Below are positions 60,652-64,000 of a stretch of 64,000 nucleotides of DNA, one piece after another. The notes below the pieces were generated by a model. That model was given only the letters and a program-made list of their open reading frames with translations. It was not told where the DNA came from and made no database searches. The translations under genes were made by a program, and so were the position numbers. Origin of the DNA: Desulfocapsa sp. Its GTDB lineage: Bacteria > Desulfobacterota > Desulfobulbia > Desulfobulbales > Desulfocapsaceae. The stretch is taken from assembly GCA_022712895.1 (NCBI GenBank), contig JAFLJS010000075.1:49788-113787 (forward strand), read 5' to 3'. The first letter of the stretch is position 1. Each line of letters starts with the position of its first letter.

Positions 60652-62019
60652 TTACTCTTTTGTATCAAGTTTATCACTTTCACGTCTATCCTTACGGGCG
60701 TTGCTGTCATCTTTTCTTTCGCTGAGCAGTTGTCCCATAATTTCCACGGTTTCTTTGAGAGGAGTTGTTTCGTCATATCCTTGTTTAAGAAAGGAATCAA
60801 TGGCATCAATTTTTTTAATGGCAAAGTCAATTTTAGGATTTGAACCTTTGGCGTAGGCACCTATATTAATAAGGTCTTCAGCCTCGTTATATGTTGCCAG
60901 AACATTTCGAGCACGGCCAGCGAGTTCTATATGTCTTGCCGATACAATTCCACGCATGATCCTGCTCGCTGAATTCATCACATCAATTGCCGGATAGTGG
61001 TTTTTCGCAGCCAGATCACGTGACAGGACAATATGGCCATCAAGAATGGATCGTACCGAGTCCGCTACCGGTTCCGTCATATCATCACCGTCAACGAGCA
61101 CAGTATACAGTCCAGTGATGGAACCTTGTCCACGAAAACGTCCTGCACGTTCAAGAAGTTTAGGGAGGGTGGCAAAAACAGAAGGGGTGTAGCCTTTTGT
61201 CGTGGGTGGCTCTCCTATGGCAAGGCCGATTTCACGCATGGCAGTCGCAAAACGGGTGACTGAATCCATCATGAGTAAGACATTTTTACCAAGGCTACAG
61301 AAATATTCTGCAATGGCAGTTGCGACAAATGCTCCACGCATACGCAGTAGTGGCGATTGATCCGAAGTGACCACTACAATGACTGAACGGGCTAGTCCCT
61401 CTTTACCGAGATCTCTTTCGATAAATTCTCGTACTTCACGTCCACGCTCACCAATAAGAGCTATAACATTTATATCAGCACGTGCATATCTCGCCATCAT
61501 GCCCAGCAAAACACTTTTCCCAACACCTGAACCTGCCATAATTCCCATGCGTTGCCCCATACCACATGTGAGTAGGCCGTTTATTGCGCGAATACCAAGA
61601 TCCAGTGGTTCGCTGATGTTTTGACGTTCCATGGGGCCAGGTGGTAAAGAATATATCGATTTTTCTTCATGAAGCAGAGGGGCAGGTAGATTATCAATAG
61701 GATTTTCCATACAATCAATTACCCGACCGAGAAGGTTGGGACCTACCTTGATTGTTGCGCTATCTTTAACCACCCGTATTGTACTGCCAGGCCCAAGACC
61801 TCGCAGTTCACCAAGCGGCATTAACAGTGCTCTCGATTCTTTAAAACCTACAACCTCAGCTAGAACTACTATTGATTGGTCAAGGGTGGATATCTCACAA
61901 AGCGAACCCACGGATGCGTGGGGGCAATGGCCTTCAATAATCAAGCCTACAATGCGTGTTACTTTACCACGTACCTGGATGGTCTGGAGTGTATCAATTG
62001 ATCCGGAAAAGAGGGCCAT
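60652..62019 (-). CDS. fliI: Flagellum-specific ATPase FliI
   Basis: A 455-residue F1-like ATPase. P-loop AGSGVGKS at about 162-169, then INVIALIGERGREVREFIER, KNVLLMMDSVTRFATAMREI (Walker B), GLAIGEPPTTKGYTPSVFAT, LPKLLERAGRFRGQGSITGL and YTVLVDGDDMTEPVADSVRS. It drives early export together with FliH and FliJ. The C-terminus ends in a charged tail. fliH lies 20 bases upstream. Confidence 0.96.
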   Translation of the reverse strand: MALFSGSIDTLQTIQVRGKVTRIVGLIIEGHCPHASVGSLCEISTLDQSIVVLAEVVGFKESRALLMPLGELRGLGPGSTIRVVKDSATIKVGPNLLGRVIDCMENPIDNLPAPLLHEEKSIYSLPPGPMERQNISEPLDLGIRAINGLLTCGMGQRMGIMAGSGVGKSVLLGMMARYARADINVIALIGERGREVREFIERDLGKEGLARSVIVVVTSDQSPLLRMRGAFVATAIAEYFCSLGKNVLLMMDSVTRFATAMREIGLAIGEPPTTKGYTPSVFATLPKLLERAGRFRGQGSITGLYTVLVDGDDMTEPVADSVRSILDGHIVLSRDLAAKNHYPAIDVMNSASRIMRGIVSARHIELAGRARNVLATYNEAEDLINIGAYAKGSNPKIDFAIKKIDAIDSFLKQGYDETTPLKETVEIMGQLLSERKDDSNARKDRRESDKLDTKE

Positions 62020-62039
62020 TGCGTTTTGTCTTGGGTGTT

Positions 62040-62870
62040 TTACTTTGTTGTCGAAGCATCATCTGCCATAACAGTATCTTTGATAACCTTTATCTGGTTA
62101 CTAAGAGTTGCGTCCACAGTACAACAGGATGAATCGAGTTTGCAACCACCTCGTTCGATGCTCAGGTCAGACTGGAGAGTTATATTCTCAAGTCCACCGA
62201 TTGAGTCGATAATTTCCTGTTTCTTCAGTTCAATGAATTTTAAATCGTCAGGGTTTATCTGAATATGGATTTCATCTGATTTCACGGCAAGCCGGATAGC
62301 TTCAATTACAGTTGCTGTTATTGTTTCTTCCTGATCGGTAATTGAATGTCTGATGACTTTCTCACTAATCTGCATAACCAGCTCTTTCATTTCAGGTATA
62401 CTGTTTTTTAAGATATTTTCCCGGAGTTTGTCTAGCTCGTTGCAAATACTTAACAAGGTGTTTATTCCATTTTCAAAATCCTCATCTGCTTCTTTGCGTC
62501 CTTTTTTAACTCCGGAAGCAAAAGCTTTATTACGAACTGCTTCCAGATCAAATGCTGGTTCGGCAGGTGCGGGAGGTGTGGTAATAACATCTTCGTCAAC
62601 GTCCTCTACTGTTTTGGCCGAAGTCTTTTCTGTAACTTGTACCGCCTTGTCTGGCGTATCCGGTGTAACCGTTACAGGCTCGGCTGGAATTTCTTCTGCA
62701 ACAGGTGCCACCTTTTCCGGTACCTGCGGAGAGCTTGGTGGCTCTACCTGGATTTCCTCTATAATTATAGATTCGCCCCAGACCGGTTGGTCGCTGGGAA
62801 CACTGCCTTTAGGTAACAAGGTTTCAGGTTGGAAATCTTTACTCTTTTTGTAAAATCTAGACAAGCTCAT
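62040..62870 (-). CDS. fliH: Flagellar assembly protein FliH
   Basis: About 276 residues. N-terminal Pro/Val/Glu-rich linker (repeated EVPAEP-like stretches, residues about 30-110), then a coiled coil and FliH/V-ATPase E-like domain: SGVKKGRKEADEDFENGINT, ELVMQISEKVIRHSITDQEE, IRLAVKSDEIHIQINPDDLK and IERGGCKLDSSCCTVDATLS. Start ATG 62870 gives MSLSRFYKKSKD and overlaps fliG's end by 14 bases. It regulates FliI. Confidence 0.9.
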   Translation of the reverse strand: MSLSRFYKKSKDFQPETLLPKGSVPSDQPVWGESIIIEEIQVEPPSSPQVPEKVAPVAEEIPAEPVTVTPDTPDKAVQVTEKTSAKTVEDVDEDVITTPPAPAEPAFDLEAVRNKAFASGVKKGRKEADEDFENGINTLLSICNELDKLRENILKNSIPEMKELVMQISEKVIRHSITDQEETITATVIEAIRLAVKSDEIHIQINPDDLKFIELKKQEIIDSIGGLENITLQSDLSIERGGCKLDSSCCTVDATLSNQIKVIKDTVMADDASTTK

Positions 62871-63861
62871 CGCCACTTCCCGTGCCAAGCACAAGTTTGC
62901 CTTCTTCTTCAAGTTTCATGGCAATTTTAACAATGGACTGTTGCATAGCTTCAACCTCTGAGAGACGTACAGGGCCCATTGCTTCAAGATCATCACGGAT
63001 CATATCAGCTGCACGTGCAGACATATTGGCGAAAACTTTTTCCTGCATTTCGTCTGAGGCAGTTTTTAGGGCCATGGTCAGGGAATCGTTGTTTACTTCA
63101 CGTAAAATCATCTGTAATGAACGGCCATCCAGGGTCGTAAGATTTTCGAAAGTAAACATGCGTTTTCGAATCTCTTCAACCATATCAGGATCTGTCTCTT
63201 CAATATCTTCAAGGATTTCTGCATCGATTTGGTTTTGCATATTGTTGAGGATGTCGACAACCTTGTCCAGTCCACCAACCTGACTCTGTTCTTTGCTTCC
63301 CACGATACCAATTTCGCGATGCAATGCATCTTCAATTTTGGTTATTACTTCAGGGGATACCTTCTCAATTTTGGCAATACGATATACCACGTCTGCACGA
63401 ATTTCCTCAGGCAAATGAGCTAGAATTTCACTGGCATGAGCTGTGTGCTGTGTAGAGAGAACAAGAGATACGGTTTGGGGATGTTCCTCTTCCAAAAGTC
63501 CTGCAACCATGGATGGTTGCATACGTGATATGGTTTCAAGAGGTCGTGTTTCCATGCCTGAAACAAACCGATCCATAAGATCTTCTGACCGTTGTTCACC
63601 TGCCAGGGAGGAGATAGCTTTTTTAGCAAACTCATTTCCTTTAATAAAAAGACCGGCAAATTGTCTTTGTGATTCTGCAAATTGCGCAAAAACATTGTTT
63701 TTAACATCTTCAGGAATATGGTCAATGGTCGCTATGGTTCGGGTTACCTGTCCAATTTCTTCATCGCTCAATTCTTCAAAAATCTTAGCCGAGGCTTCTT
63801 CTCCAAGACACATCAGAAGCACAGCAGCTTTATCTATACCTGTGAGGTTGTCAAAACTCAT
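62857..63861 (-). CDS. fliG: Flagellar motor switch protein FliG
   Basis: A 334-residue FliG: N-domain TGIDKAAVLLMCLGEEASAK, IFEELSDEEIGQVTRTIATI; the EHPQT motif in LLEEEHPQTVSLVLSTQHTA; and the C-terminal torque domain FTFENLTTLDGRSLQMILRE followed by MSARAADMIRDDLEAMGPVR. It links FliF to FliM and interacts with MotA. It starts three bases after the fliF stop. Confidence 0.97.
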   Translation of the reverse strand: MSFDNLTGIDKAAVLLMCLGEEASAKIFEELSDEEIGQVTRTIATIDHIPEDVKNNVFAQFAESQRQFAGLFIKGNEFAKKAISSLAGEQRSEDLMDRFVSGMETRPLETISRMQPSMVAGLLEEEHPQTVSLVLSTQHTAHASEILAHLPEEIRADVVYRIAKIEKVSPEVITKIEDALHREIGIVGSKEQSQVGGLDKVVDILNNMQNQIDAEILEDIEETDPDMVEEIRKRMFTFENLTTLDGRSLQMILREVNNDSLTMALKTASDEMQEKVFANMSARAADMIRDDLEAMGPVRLSEVEAMQQSIVKIAMKLEEEGKLVLGTGSGDELV

Positions 63862-63864
63862 AAT

Positions 63865-64000
63865 TTAAGCCTCGTTTATCCAGTTTTTAATGATATATGC
63901 TGTTGGAACATGGTTTCGCATAACATCACTTCTCATTAGAACCACAGAATCGGGTTCAAGTTCTTCCTCGCCCAGAGCCGCTTCAATTTTGGCACGTTCT
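63865..64000 (-). CDS. fliF: Flagellar MS-ring protein FliF, C-terminal end (runs off the window)
   Basis: Only the last 45 codons are present, ending RNHVPTAYIIKNWINEA followed by TAA at 63865-63867. The acidic stretch EAALGEEELEPD and a final NW-x-NE motif fit the FliG-binding tail of FliF, and the position directly before fliG agrees. The rest, and probably fliE, flgC and flgB, lies to the right. Confidence 0.8.
   Translation of the reverse strand, partial: ERAKIEAALGEEELEPDSVVLMRSDVMRNHVPTAYIIKNWINEA

Noticed and set aside
1..64000. tRNA, rRNA, CRISPR arrays, riboswitches, prophage or IS genes
   Set aside because: None was recognised on reading; a covariance-model search was not possible, so small RNAs cannot be excluded.

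Overview
The window is a chromosomal segment of a Gram-negative, flagellated bacterium, most likely a deltaproteobacterium of the Desulfobulbales type (Desulfobacterota). This is inferred from gene content: an Mla outer-membrane lipid system, a PxxKW cysteine-rich small protein, an EtfA with a ferredoxin domain, and a MotB with a cysteine-rich N-terminus. I could not run a search, so the genus is open. No rRNA, tRNA, CRISPR array or complete mobile element was seen.

Region 1 (1-6.6 kb) holds the 5' end of an RNase D gene on the minus strand, then yejB-yejE (peptide ABC permeases) and an mlaE-F-D-A-C operon for phospholipid transport. The mla operon ends in a small cyclic-nucleotide-binding-domain protein, where a STAS protein (MlaB) might have been expected.

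Region 2 (6.7-18.6 kb) is a plus-strand housekeeping run: yceD, rpmF, plsX, fabH, acyl-CoA dehydrogenase, etfB, etfA, fabG, acpP, fabF, rpiB, glyA, nrdR, ribD. It is a fatty-acid-synthesis cluster in which an acyl-CoA dehydrogenase and its electron-transfer flavoprotein sit where fabD is common. Convergent minus-strand genes follow: a ParB-like protein, IHF alpha and an orphan PilC. A PxxKW small protein with a strong terminator lies on the plus strand.

Region 3 (22.3-64 kb) is a large flagellar locus. It includes a minus-strand module of two PilZ proteins, a FliK-like protein and a free FlhB C-terminal domain; two tandem large flagellins, flaG, fliD, fliS and two chaperone-like proteins (plus strand); fliW-csrA and flgL-flgK-flgN-flgM plus an unknown gene (minus); flgJ-I-H-A-G-F (minus); DUF2802-like, fliA, flhG, flhF, flhA, flhB (minus); fliR-Q-P-O-N-M-L, motB, motA (minus); and flgE, flgD, fliK, motE, fliJ, fliI, fliH, fliG and the end of fliF (minus). 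Together these cover motor, switch, export apparatus, rod/ring/hook/filament and regulation. fliE, flgB, flgC and chemotaxis genes are not in the window.

Regulatory sequence is the most informative non-coding content. Four sigma-28 promoters share the form TAAA-N16-nCCGATAA (last bases varying once). A near-consensus sigma-54 promoter precedes flhB and a second candidate precedes flagellin 1. The leaders of both flagellins and of the flgM operon carry GGA-in-loop hairpins that look like CsrA sites, which fits the fliW-csrA pair. Three copies of a REP-like palindromic repeat, two of them facing each other, lie between flagellar operons.
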